Of a stretch of DNA of 64,000 nucleotides, positions 38,134 through 47,899 are shown in pieces. A program made the translations under genes and the position numbers. A model generated the notes under the pieces. That model searched no databases. It saw only the letters and a list, made by a program, of their open reading frames with translations, and was not told the DNA's origin. Location of the stretch: NCBI GenBank assembly GCA_022828595.1, contig JAKGHH010000006.1:10478633-10542632 (forward strand), written 5' to 3'. Numbering within the stretch: the first letter of the stretch is position 1; every line of letters starts with the position of its first letter. Source of the stretch: Nelumbo lutea. Lineage: Eukaryota; Streptophyta; Magnoliopsida; Proteales; Nelumbonaceae.

Positions 38134-39858
38134 TTGGAATCATCCTTCCCAGACCTTGATGTCCCCATTGCTGTTAGGAAAGGGAAGCGGAAGTGTACTG
38201 CACACTACATTTCCAAACACCCTTCTTATGACCTGCTTTCTCCTTCATACTTTGCCTATCTCTCTTCTATTGCTTCTAACCCCATTCCTAGGTCTGTCTC
38301 AAAAGCCCTTGGGATTCCAGAATGGAGAGATTTCATGGAGATCGAAATGGATGCTCTACATGCAAATGGTACTTGGGAGGTGGTGGATTTGCCTGAAGGG
38401 AAGGATCCAGTTGGGTGCAAGTGGGTTTTTACCATTAAATACAGGGTTGATGGAACAATTGAGAGGTACAAGGCCAGACTTGTTGCAAAAGGCTACACAC
38501 AGATATATGGGATTGACTACCTGGAGACTTTTGCCCCTGTTGCCAAGATGACATCTGTGAGGGTTCTTTTATCTCTGGCAGTTCACTTTGATTGGCATCT
38601 CTATCAGTTAGATGTAAAGAATGCATTTCTGAATGGTGACTTACATGAGGAGGTTTAAATGTGTTTTCCTTCAGGGATGTATGGGAAAGATATGCAAGGA
38701 AAGGTATGTAAATTGAAGAAATCACTTTATGGTCTCAAACAATCTCCTAGAGCCTGGTTTGAGAGATTTAGAGCTGCACTTGTTAAATTCGGCTATGTTT
38801 AGACACAGTCGGATCATACTCTATTTGTGAAGAAAAGTAGATCTCTAGCAGTGTATCTCATTGTGTATGTTGATGACATTATAGTGACTGGTGATGATGC
38901 CTTAGGCATTCTGGCCCTTAAGTCTTTCCTCCGTATAGAATTTGAGATTAAGGATCTGGGGGAGTTGAGATACTTCCTTGGCATAGAAGTTGCCAGATCC
39001 AAGGATGGGATTCTTATTTCCCAAAGGAAATGTGTTCTTGATTTGTTGTCTGAAACTGGAAAACTGGGTGCAAGACCAACTGCAACTCCCATTGATATGA
39101 GTCACAAACTTTCAGCTTCAGATGGAACTTTGTTGGAAGACAAAGGGGTCTTTCAGAGACTTCTTGGGAAGCTTCTGTACCTGTGCATGACTAGGCCAGA
39201 TATTGCGTATGTTGTCAGTTGCATTAGCCAGTTCATGCATGCTCCTAGAGATACTCATATGGCAGCAGCAGAACGGATTTTGTGCTATCTGAAAGGCTCT
39301 CCAGGGAAAGGAATTCTATTTACCAAGCATGGTCATCTGAAACTTGAAGCCTATACTGATGCTGATTGGGCTGGAAATATTGATGATAGAAGATCTACTT
39401 CAGGGTATTGCAGTCTGGTGGCTGGTAATGTTGTCTCTTGGAGGAGTAAGAAACAATCTGTTGTGACCCAATCCTCCGCAGAAGCAGAGTATAGAGCCAT
39501 GGCACATGGAGTCTCGGAATTGTTGTGGCTAAGGTCCTTAATGGAAGAACTTGGGATTGATCATGACAAGCCCATGATGTTGTACTGTGATAATCAGGCT
39601 GCCATCAACATTGCTCACAACCCGGTACAACATGATCGAACCAAACATATTGAAGTTGATCGACACTTTATTCGAGAAAGAGTCTCCTCCGGAGAAGTGT
39701 GTCTTCCATTCATTACTTCTGAAGGACAATTGGCAGACTTTCTTACCAAGGGCATTTCCAAGGCAAGGCTTCATCATGACACTAGCAAGCTGGGCATGAT
39801 TAACATCTGTGCTCAGCTTGAGGGGGAGTGTAGAGGAGATGGGCCGAATGGCCCATAG
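38134..39858 (+). pseudogene. Copia reverse transcriptase and RNase H, two stops
   Basis: Reverse transcriptase motifs are in order: [61 protein letters not shown], and the catalytic YVDD at 38866-38877. RNase H motifs TDADWAG, SSAEAEYRAM, LYCDNQAA and KHIEVDRHFIRE follow. TAA at 38656-38658 and TAG at 38800-38802 interrupt the frame. The last codons read into the 3' LTR. Confidence 0.92.
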
Positions 39859-40160
39859 ACTGTCACTTCGTGTTATGTTATGTTTCTCTCTGTTATGAGC
39901 CTTATTCTGGGCCCATACTCTGTAGTGTTCTGTTTTTTGTATTTTTCAGCCCACTCAAGGGCCTCTCTGTAATTTATCAAAGATTAACTTAATAAAAGAG
40001 TATTAGAGTGTTAGAGGGAGGTTAAGTTTGAACTCCTCATCCTCTAACTCTCCTTGCCGCAGTTCTCTCTCTCTCTCTTCTCTAATATTCTCTAATCTTC
40101 TCTTGTTAGTTTTTCTGGTTTTCTAGCACAGTCCCATACTTCTAGGACTGTTTTTCAACT
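39829..40160 (+). repeat. 3' LTR of copia element
   Basis: 332 bp, starting TGTAGAGGAG after the polypurine tract and ending TTTTTCAACT before the AACCT duplication. Confidence 0.95.
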
Positions 40161-40320
40161 AACCTATTTACTGTTTTGCTAATATATGATTTCATTGTTA
40201 CTTTTAAATTTTGACAATCTTCAATTCTCGTACTTCCTTTTTACACCCTGATGCCTTTTCATTTACCATGCCTAATGTTATTGTTTGTTATTTTTTAGTG
40301 ACTGTATATTGGTCATGCAG

Positions 40321-40556
40321 CATTTCCCAATTTGCTTTTCTAGAGTATATTTTCTTGGATTTGGAAAGAATACACAGATTATCCTCCATGTCGTTGGATG
40401 GTGAACTTGGTCTGCTCTGGGGAACAGTATTATTCTTTCTGTGGAATGTGGCCTAGTTTTGTACATGGTAACAAGATTCTAGAAGGTGATGTCTGCATTT
40501 TAGAACTTGTGGATAAAACTGAAATGTGTGCCCATATTTTTCGGTTGACTGATTGA
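40321..40556 (+). pseudogene. Terminal B3 exon, broken (block A)
   Basis: It follows the acceptor GGTCATGCAG and aligns with the open exon at 45112, but lacks about a dozen bases after CTCCATGTC and carries other changes, so the B3 frame is lost. The end still reads GDVCILELVDKTEMCAHIF before a stop. The exon was probably the last one of the broken REM gene at 30.1 kb before LINE and copia insertions stretched the intron. Confidence 0.8.
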
Positions 40557-41747
40557 GGTCGTCTGCCACATTCCTGGTTTTTGGTTGAGTTGGGTCTCAT
40601 TGTCACCTACTTGTATATTAGGCTTTCAATCAGTTGTTGTTGTTATATACATGTTCTATTAGGACAGTTTATGCTGATGGTGGATAAACTGAGCTATACA
40701 TGTATGTGGATGCCACATGTTTTGTATAACATATGGTGACAGAGACATGATATTTACTTGTTTTATATTATGCATGGAATCTTAAGAAAAATTACCATGA
40801 AAGCTCACAGTTGTCAGCCCAACATTTTACCTTGGCACCAAGCAACATTTTACCTTCTGAAAAAGCAACTTTTTGAAATGAGCTTTTTGAAAAATCACTT
40901 TTTTAGTTTTTGTCTCAAAATAGTTTCTTGCAAATGTGAAATGTTGCTTTCCAACCCCTTAGGAGCAATTTAGGGCACCTCTTTGGTGGTGTTCCATGGT
41001 GTTCTTGGAAAAAAAAAGAACAATAGCACTAGAAAAAGATTCTCCTGTAGGTGATGGGTGAATTGTTATTATCATTATTTATTGATTCCAAAATGTCAAG
41101 GGCAATGCCCATTTCCTTTGAACATGTCTAGAATTTCTTTATGTTAAGAATGGGATATACCAAAATACATTTGCAATCATACATTTGGGGCAAGGACTTG
41201 CAATGTTTGGAATTTTGGTCATTTGGGTATCCATATCAAATAAGATTGGATAACAAATCTCTGGTATGTTGCTCAAAAATTTTGGCAGAAAGGGCATGTC
41301 CGCCAGTGGAACAAAAGCCTGACAAATGCCAATCAAGTCACGGCTTGCTTTTGGTTTGAAAATGGGTTTTGTTGTTTCACTGTGCATTTTCAATAGATGT
41401 TTTATTGGGTACTTGGTTCCTGGGAACCTAGAAGACCTGGCCCTATTGGTCGGGTGATGGGTTCCATCAATTTGTCCATTCAATGAAATAGTTTTGTATT
41501 CTGCATCATGGAATTGTTTAAGGCTGCATACATCTGTCCCTCTTGGTGGGAGCCTCATTATCTGGGCTGCCCTTTATCATGGAATTGTTTACATTAAGAC
41601 ATTATAGGATACTTTATGTTTTCTCTACCTGTCCCCCTTGTCTTATTGATTCATGACAAAAGGTTAGGATTTGAAGATCCACTTGCATGGGAATTATCAT
41701 CTTAGCTATGCTATTGGATATTGAGGTAAGGAATCTGATATATTTTA

Positions 41748-43246
41748 GGTGATGTTTGGTATTACGGCTGTTTCTATTTGAAAAGCTGCCACATCAGTGA
41801 CACCTACGTGTTTTGAGTTTATACGTTTGTTTGTTGTTTGGATGAGACTGTATTGAGTTAAAAGAGTCATAAAACATTTCTAATGGAAACATAAACCAGG
41901 GTGTGTTTGGGGGAAAATCAAATTGATGTTTCCTTCACTGGCTGCCCTTTTGAAGAAATAGTCCAATGACCTGGATCTTAGTTAGCATCCTACATGGCAG
42001 TTTAGAGATATATTTTGGTGCATCACATGAAAAAATGGGTATACACTATTGAGTACCCATAAAACCTCCAAAAGAAAAGACTTTTTTTTGGGTCTATGCT
42101 TCTAGATCCATCAGATCCGAGGTTCAAAGTATTGATATACCCGACATGCACCAACATGCATATTGGGCGTTATTGATGTTTAAAAACATAAGTTTTTGGA
42201 AATTCCTTAAAAAAGTTGTCTCAGTGAAGCCACATTACAATATGATATGCCTGATACAGACCCATATTGTGTCAAAATTTTGAACATTAACCAGAGCAGC
42301 ATCTAGATGTTAATCTATGTGTAATAATGAGCCAATAATCAGAAAACAATTATTTATTTATTTATTTTAAATTTGACCATTTGGATGAGAGTTAGTATAG
42401 TTGGGGGTGGTGTCACACTGAATATAAACATTTCATTTAAACATTTTAGTTTATTAGGTAGCAATGCCAACACCAAACACAACAATGCTCAAAACACTTG
42501 TTCAATGCTTAGTAAGCATAAGTACCTGTTGAAACATTAAGATGCAGAGATGGATGGCTGATACTTGGGCGCTCTAAACCTGCACATAAAAGAAGAAAGA
42601 ATAGCAGCCACACAAAATGGGATCCGAGACACCAAACTCTCAAACAAAACATAAGAGAGAACAGCTAGATCTGGATGGGGCCAAAAATTGGAGGTTACTT
42701 GACCTTCCAAGATATCTTATTTTCTTATGTACTATCATTATGAGATAGCAATATATATGTCTCAATCCAATGTTCCCTTCCTTGTTTTGAGGAGGGAACT
42801 TAACCAACTTGAATGTTTGGGGGAGACCAAGTCAAATGGATATCCATTGACCCAGTAAGAACTGGAACTAGGATCCAAAGTAATCCAGTAGTATTGGTAT
42901 CTCTATGCATAAAACATTTTTTAGTAAACAATCAAATAAATTTCTTTTTATAGAAAATAAATAAATAGATAATAATTTAAGAAAAAATAAAGAAGTGAAT
43001 GATTGTGTATGAAGGTGTTGCATAGAGATAACCATGAAATAATCATCTTCCATCAACATGTGGCTTGTCACATGGCCATTGGATATTCCAACATGTTGAG
43101 GATCAAACGAGGGCCTATGGCCACTCTACCATCAGTACCGACCAAACAAATTTCATGTCAAAGTGCCTGCGTTGGCATCTTGACATGAAATGTAATTTCC
43201 TCTCTAAATGTTTGATCCTAAAATGGTAATGTTACCAAACACAACC
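41748..43246. mobile_element. PIF/Harbinger-like non-autonomous element, TSD TTA
   Basis: The ends are GGTGATGTTTGGTA and TACCAAACACAACC (reverse complement GGTTGTGTTTGGTA), flanked by TTA on both sides (41745-41747, 43247-43249). The matching position in block A (near 31650, ACTTTAGTTC) has a single TTA and no insert, so the borders are supported by an empty paralogous site. It is 1499 bp with no transposase recognised. Confidence 0.8.
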
Positions 43247-43520
43247 TTAGTTGTCTTGAGTGTTGGTTTTGTGCGGAAACATGATTATGGTTTGTTGGAA
43301 ATAAGAAATAGTGAAAATTAATATAAAATCACAACCACAAAAATGCAAGATTTTACGTGGCTGACTCTTCAAACTGCCAATATCTACTGAAAAAGATGAA
43401 AAAAAATCCAATAAATATTTGGGAAGATAATAATGTAACCTCTTCCTCAAAACAATACTTCCTCCTCAAAGCAATATTATTCCAAAGAGACACATTTCTT
43501 TGACACCAATCTCACAAGAT

Positions 43521-44475
43521 GGATCTCTACACCGAAATCCCGGAACTCAAACATGGGTTATAAAATGTGTAGAACCTCAATACCTGCACCTAAAGAACAG
43601 CTGGTGGGGAACCTCCTACAAAACACTAAAGTCTCTCCTCAATTAATAACCAGAGTATGTATTTGTATATGTAATAGGACCCTTTCCTTGTACCAGAAGA
43701 AAGCTCCAATAAGAGAGTGGTATTGATTTCCAAAGAGGAAACTTAGATACCATATGACTTGCCTTTGAATTCAAGGTACTTTTTCCAAGTTCCTAACTGT
43801 TGACTTTGTTTTGGCATTCCGAGCTCAATGATGAAAGAACTCCAAATTCCTTGTTTATGCTGAAGCTTGATGACCACAATACTGAAGGGATGATTTGGTC
43901 TATCTGATCTCTACCCTTTTGTGTCACCAACGCTACAGCACATGTAGGCAGCTATCATGATAGCAACTCATTATGTTGGTTTTCCATGTCAAAAGGAGGA
44001 TCTCTACACCAAAGTCCTAGAACTCAAACATGGGCCATAAACTGTGTAGAACCTCAAAACATGCAAGCCAAAGAACAGCTGGTGGGTAACTTCCTACAGA
44101 GCACTAAAGTCCATCCTCAACTAATAATCATAGTATGTATTTGTATATGTAATAGGACCCTTTTCCTTGTACCTGAAGAAAACTCCAATAAGAAAGTGAC
44201 ATTAGTTTATAAAGAGGAAACTTTGAAAGAGACCATGTGACTTGCCTTTGAATTCAAGGTATTTTTCCCAAGTTCCTAACTGTTGACTTTGTTTTGGCAT
44301 TCCAAGTTCAATGATGAAAGAACTCCAAATTCCTTGTTTATGCTAAATCTTGATGACTGCAATACTGAAGGGATGATATTGGCACCAAATCATCCATCTG
44401 ATCTCTTCCCTTTTGTGTCATCAGCTCTACAGAACATGTAAGCAAGTATCACAATAGCAGCTCGTTATGCTGGTT
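43521..44475 (+). repeat. 477-bp tandem duplication within block B
   Basis: The unit starting GGATCTCTACACC begins at 43521 and again at 43998. Both contain GAACAGCTGGTGGG, ATAGGACCC and TGTTGACTTTGTTTTGGCAT. Block A has one copy, so this happened after the block duplication. Confidence 0.85.
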
Positions 44476-45111
44476 TTCCATGTCATTCTTAAAGGTGGAT
44501 GCAAACCATTAAAAAAAGCCATTACCCCAATGTTTGTCCCATCTGTCTGGGGTCTTGGACCTAACCTTTGAACAAATATATCTGTGGTGAAGAACAAAAA
44601 CATCCCTTAACTGAAGAAAAAGCCCATACTCCTACTACATATATTAGGAAAAATTTTCATAAATGAGTTGTTGAGATTTCTTGTCTGCATATCATATTCT
44701 AACCACTTGGAGGGATACACAGACAATCCAGATTTGTCAAATAGGGTGGAGTAACAAGTTGTTCATTTCTCCAGTCCATGTGAAGTCTATTATATGAGTT
44801 GCATTTAGCTCTAACATCAAAAGCATGTAAATGTAGTTTCATTTTGAGATACTATGGTAGAACTTATTCTTCAATGGTCTATTGACAATAAAATGGTATT
44901 TTCCTTCTTTTCTTTTTTTTCTTTTGATTTCTACTGGAAATTGCAAATGCAGTTTCAATTTAAGACATTCTAGTACAATTTATGTATTGTTTTGCTAATA
45001 TATGATTTTGGTTGCTACTTTAAAATTTTGACAATCTTCAGTTGTCCGACTTTTTATTGACTCTGCTGCTTTTTTTTACCATAATATATTCACTGTATAT
45101 TGGTCATGCAG

Positions 45112-45378
45112 TATTTCCCACATTTCTTTTCTAGAGCTCATTTTCTTGGATTTGGAAAGAATACACAGATTGTCCTCCATGTCAAAGAAAAACTTGGGAT
45201 GGTGAATTTGATCCACCATAGGGAACAGTATTTTTCTTTCTGTGGAGGGTGGCCTAATTTTGTACATGATAACAAGATTCTAGAAGGAGATATCTGCATT
45301 TTAGAACTTGTGGATAAAACTGAAATGCGTGCCCATATTTTTCGGTTGGTTGAGAATGTACCTAATGATGGAACCTGA
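45112..45378 (+). pseudogene. Orphan terminal B3 exon with open frame (block B)
   Basis: The acceptor GGTCATGCAG is followed by a 267-base phase-0 exon of 88 codons plus stop, the same length as the last exon of the intact REM gene. It gives a second-type B3 half: SRAHFLGFGKNTQIVL, FCGGWPNFVHDNKILEGDIC and ELVDKTEMRAHIFRLV. The frame is fully open, but no first, second or third exon lies in block B. The phase suits splicing from the donor at 31242, 14 kb upstream, in a gene that is itself broken. It is called a pseudogene because nothing visible would supply a start; a long-intron transcript is the alternative. Confidence 0.7.
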
Positions 45379-46406
45379 AGTGTTCAATTGTTGAGGTAGG
45401 CTACAAGAAAGTGGCTTCCATGGTAAATCAATGCTCTGGGAAAGTTGCATTAAAAAGTAGTATTTTGGTCCTTTGCCACATTCCTGTTTTTTGGTTGAGT
45501 TGGGTCTCATTGTCACCTACTGGTATTGCTGTAGTCTTTCAATCAGCTGTGGTTATGCACATGTTTTATAGGGGCACCTTATGCTTATTATGCACATTGT
45601 AAACATGAAACATTTAGGAATTAGCAAAGGAAAAAACAGACACCATATAAAAAGTGACTGAGCTATTACATGGTGTTCCTGGAACAAAAGAAAAAAAAAA
45701 AAAAAGAACAATATTTTTGCTACTGGGAGCACTAGAAACATTCCATTGGAGTTAAAATGATGGATCTAGAAAAAGCTGCTTCTGCAGGTGAAGGGTGAAC
45801 TGTTGTTATCATTGTTTAAGAGAATCCATTGATTCGGAAATACCAAGGGAAATGCCCATTTCCTTTGTATATGCCTAGCATTTCTTTATGTTAAAAATGG
45901 AATTATGTACACTTAAATTCATTTCCAAGCATGACCCTGCTTGGTAGGTGCTAGACAAGTAGACATGTGATGATATACCTGGGGCAAGGACTTACAATGT
46001 TGGGCGTTTGGTCAATTTGGGTATGTTGCTGAAAACAAAAATGTGGGATAAAGGGCGTTTCCCCTACTGGAACAAAAGCCTAGCTAATACCAATCGAGTC
46101 AGGGCTTGCTTTTGGTTTGAAAATGGGTTTTGTTGTTGCATTGTGCCTTTTCAGTAGGTGTTTTATCGAGTACTTGGTTGCACACCTGAACCTATTATTG
46201 GGGTGGTGGGTTCAATCTATTTGTCCATTCAATAATTACAGAAAGCCTTCTCACTTTCACTTTCTATTTGTTGTTTATCCACAAAAATTCTCTACCAGTC
46301 CCAACAAATCCAGTAATTGGAACTCAACAGTCTGAACAAATCCAGGCCGTTATATCATTATTTCATGCTGGTAGCCTTCAAGTTACCTCCTTTCCCATGA
46401 AAAATA

Positions 46407-46691
46407 GGGTCCGTTTGTTTTGCAGTCAGAATCAGAATCGAAATTCTTTGGAATCGGAATTGGAATGGTTTATTCTCATGGTCTGTTTTATTCAGACAGG
46501 ATTGGGAATGGAAATTGAAATTAGTAGGAATGTGATTTCATTTTGAAGGGAGGGGAGGGAATGACCATTCCCTCAAATGGGGGAATGCGAATGCCAATCC
46601 ATTGAAATACCATCCAACCAAACAGTTAAAATTGGAATGAATAACTCATTCCAATTCTCAGACCCCTATTCCCATGAACCAAACGGAGCCT
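46407..46691. mobile_element. MITE, family shared with 15457-15729
   Basis: The left end is GGGTCCGTTTGTTTTG. The right end CCATGAACCAAACGGAGCCT reverse-complements to AGGCTCCGTTTGGTTC. The core GACCATTCCCTCAAATGGGG is shared with the 15.5-kb copy. Confidence 0.65.
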
Positions 46692-46841
46692 AATATTAAC
46701 CATCGAATGGGTCCCCTCTAAATCAACCTAAAAACTAGCTTTAAGCCATTTCTGCAACGACGTGCTTTTAGTACATTCATTTGGAGTTTGGACGGTACTG
46801 TAAACTGTAAGACTCAGTTTGGGATGATTTCAAATACAATT

Positions 46842-46946
46842 ATGTACATTCATTTGCACATGCATTTGTACAAATACAAATGTGTAGGAACGAATGTACA
46901 GTACAAATATGTACATTCATTTGCACTGTACATATTTGTATTTGTG
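46842..46946. repeat. Nested direct and inverted repeats
   Basis: ATGTACATTCATTTGCAC occurs at 46842-46859 and 46909-46926. TACAAATATGTAC (46902-46914) and GTACATATTTGTA (46928-46940) are perfect inverted repeats. The whole ~105 bases can fold on itself. Confidence 0.75.
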
Positions 46947-47205
46947 ACGCTTCCCAAATTCGGACCCAATCTGACAAGTTCGATTCGAGCCAATCCATGA
47001 GGGGGCGCCCCACATCACACGTAAGCATCATCAATTTGTCTGTCCGATTTCACCATATTCACCCACAATGCCCCACAGAACATCCCCACAAACATCTCCC
47101 GATCCCGAGCAAAAAAGGTATTAAAGTGTTAAACAAAAATGGAATCTATAGCCAGCTCGGACAAAGGACTGTCCTCCTGACACGTGTGTGGCATTGCACC
47201 TGTTT

Positions 47206-47434
47206 GAGAAGCCTCCCATGAGTTGGCACTTTGTTCTGTGATTCCTTCTCGAGAGTTGTTTGTTTTTACTTTTCTGCTCGAGCCGATGCTCGTCGGTGGA
47301 GACGAGAGTCGAGAGCTACAGTGGTGATAATGGTAGAAAAGTAGGGTTGCAGATAGAGAAGGTTGGCGGGAGAGGATGAAACGGGAGGGAGCGGGTAGGG
47401 TTGACAGAAGGTTGGAGGTGGAATATGTTTCCAT
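47206..47434 (-). CDS. Possible first exon with plastid-transit-like start
   Basis: A minus-strand ATG at 47434 opens METYSTSNLLSTLPAPSRF, rich in Ser, Thr and Arg and poor in acids, like a plastid transit peptide. The frame runs on to about 47206, where ACAG-GTGCAA offers a splice donor. No downstream exon was recognised at lower coordinates, which hold MITE and block B DNA. It lies head-to-head with the intact REM gene, 465 bases apart. A (CTG)n run at about 47458-47487 sits just upstream of its ATG and would be in its leader. No family is recognised. It may be a fragment or chance. Confidence 0.25.
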
Positions 47435-47455
47435 TATCCGGACTAACTGACCTGC

Positions 47456-47457
<2 letters not shown>

Positions 47458-47487
<30 letters not shown>
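47458..47487. repeat. (CTG)n microsatellite
   Basis: About 10 units, in the interval between two divergent candidate start codons. Confidence 0.9.
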
Positions 47488-47899
47488 AGAGTGGTAGGGG
47501 AGAACAGGATACCTCACAAACCAGGTATGGTTTTTCACCGGTGAGAAAACAACGACCGACGCTGGGCATTGTGTTTGCCAATGGGAGAATAGGGAAGATA
47601 AAAACCGGTGGTGCGGCTACCAGTGGGTGGGATTGGGTTGGAAGCTTGCTGTTGACGGGAAGTAACATTGCTCTCGCACAACCGCAACCACGCATTATCC
47701 CAAGTATTGACTTCAGGATAGGTGATACAAGTAGCCGTTGTTAGTAGCAGATACAGATTCTTTCAGTCACGCATTGTCTCGATCAAGTTAGGGTCCTGAG
47801 TTTCAAGAGATTAGAGATCCCCATTAGAAAAGACAAAGCTTTCATTTTTATTTTTATTTTTTTCCACTTCCCCTTTCTTTTACGGTTTTACTTGGACTA

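Larger units (their letters stand above)
34665..40165 (+). mobile_element. Ty1-copia element with both LTRs, TSD AACCT
   Basis: The target duplication AACCT (34665-34669 and 40161-40165) brackets a 5.49-kb element. The site without insertion survives in block B (about 44970-45010, TTCTAGTACAATTTATGTATTG), confirming the borders. LTR ends are TG...CT, not TG...CA; TGCT is a known non-canonical pair, mostly in copia elements. The primer-binding site is TGGTATCAGAGC (35003-35014) and the polypurine tract is GAGGGGGAG (about 39820-39828). Coding order is gag, protease, integrase, RT, RNase H, as in copia. Two internal deletions and several stops make it non-autonomous. Confidence 0.95.
31468..46250 (+). 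repeat. Tandem segmental duplication, blocks A (31.5-41.6 kb) and B (41.6-46.3 kb)
   Basis: Colinear matches link the blocks: 31568-31650 with 41660-41748; 31681-32050 with 43274-43620; 33815-34660 with 43680-44970; 40161-40640 with 44975-45540; 40960-41500 with 45660-46250. Block A is longer because of LINE DNA and a copia element. Block B is longer by the 41748-43246 element and an internal 477-bp duplication. Each block carries one copy of the terminal B3 exon of a REM gene. Confidence 0.85.
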
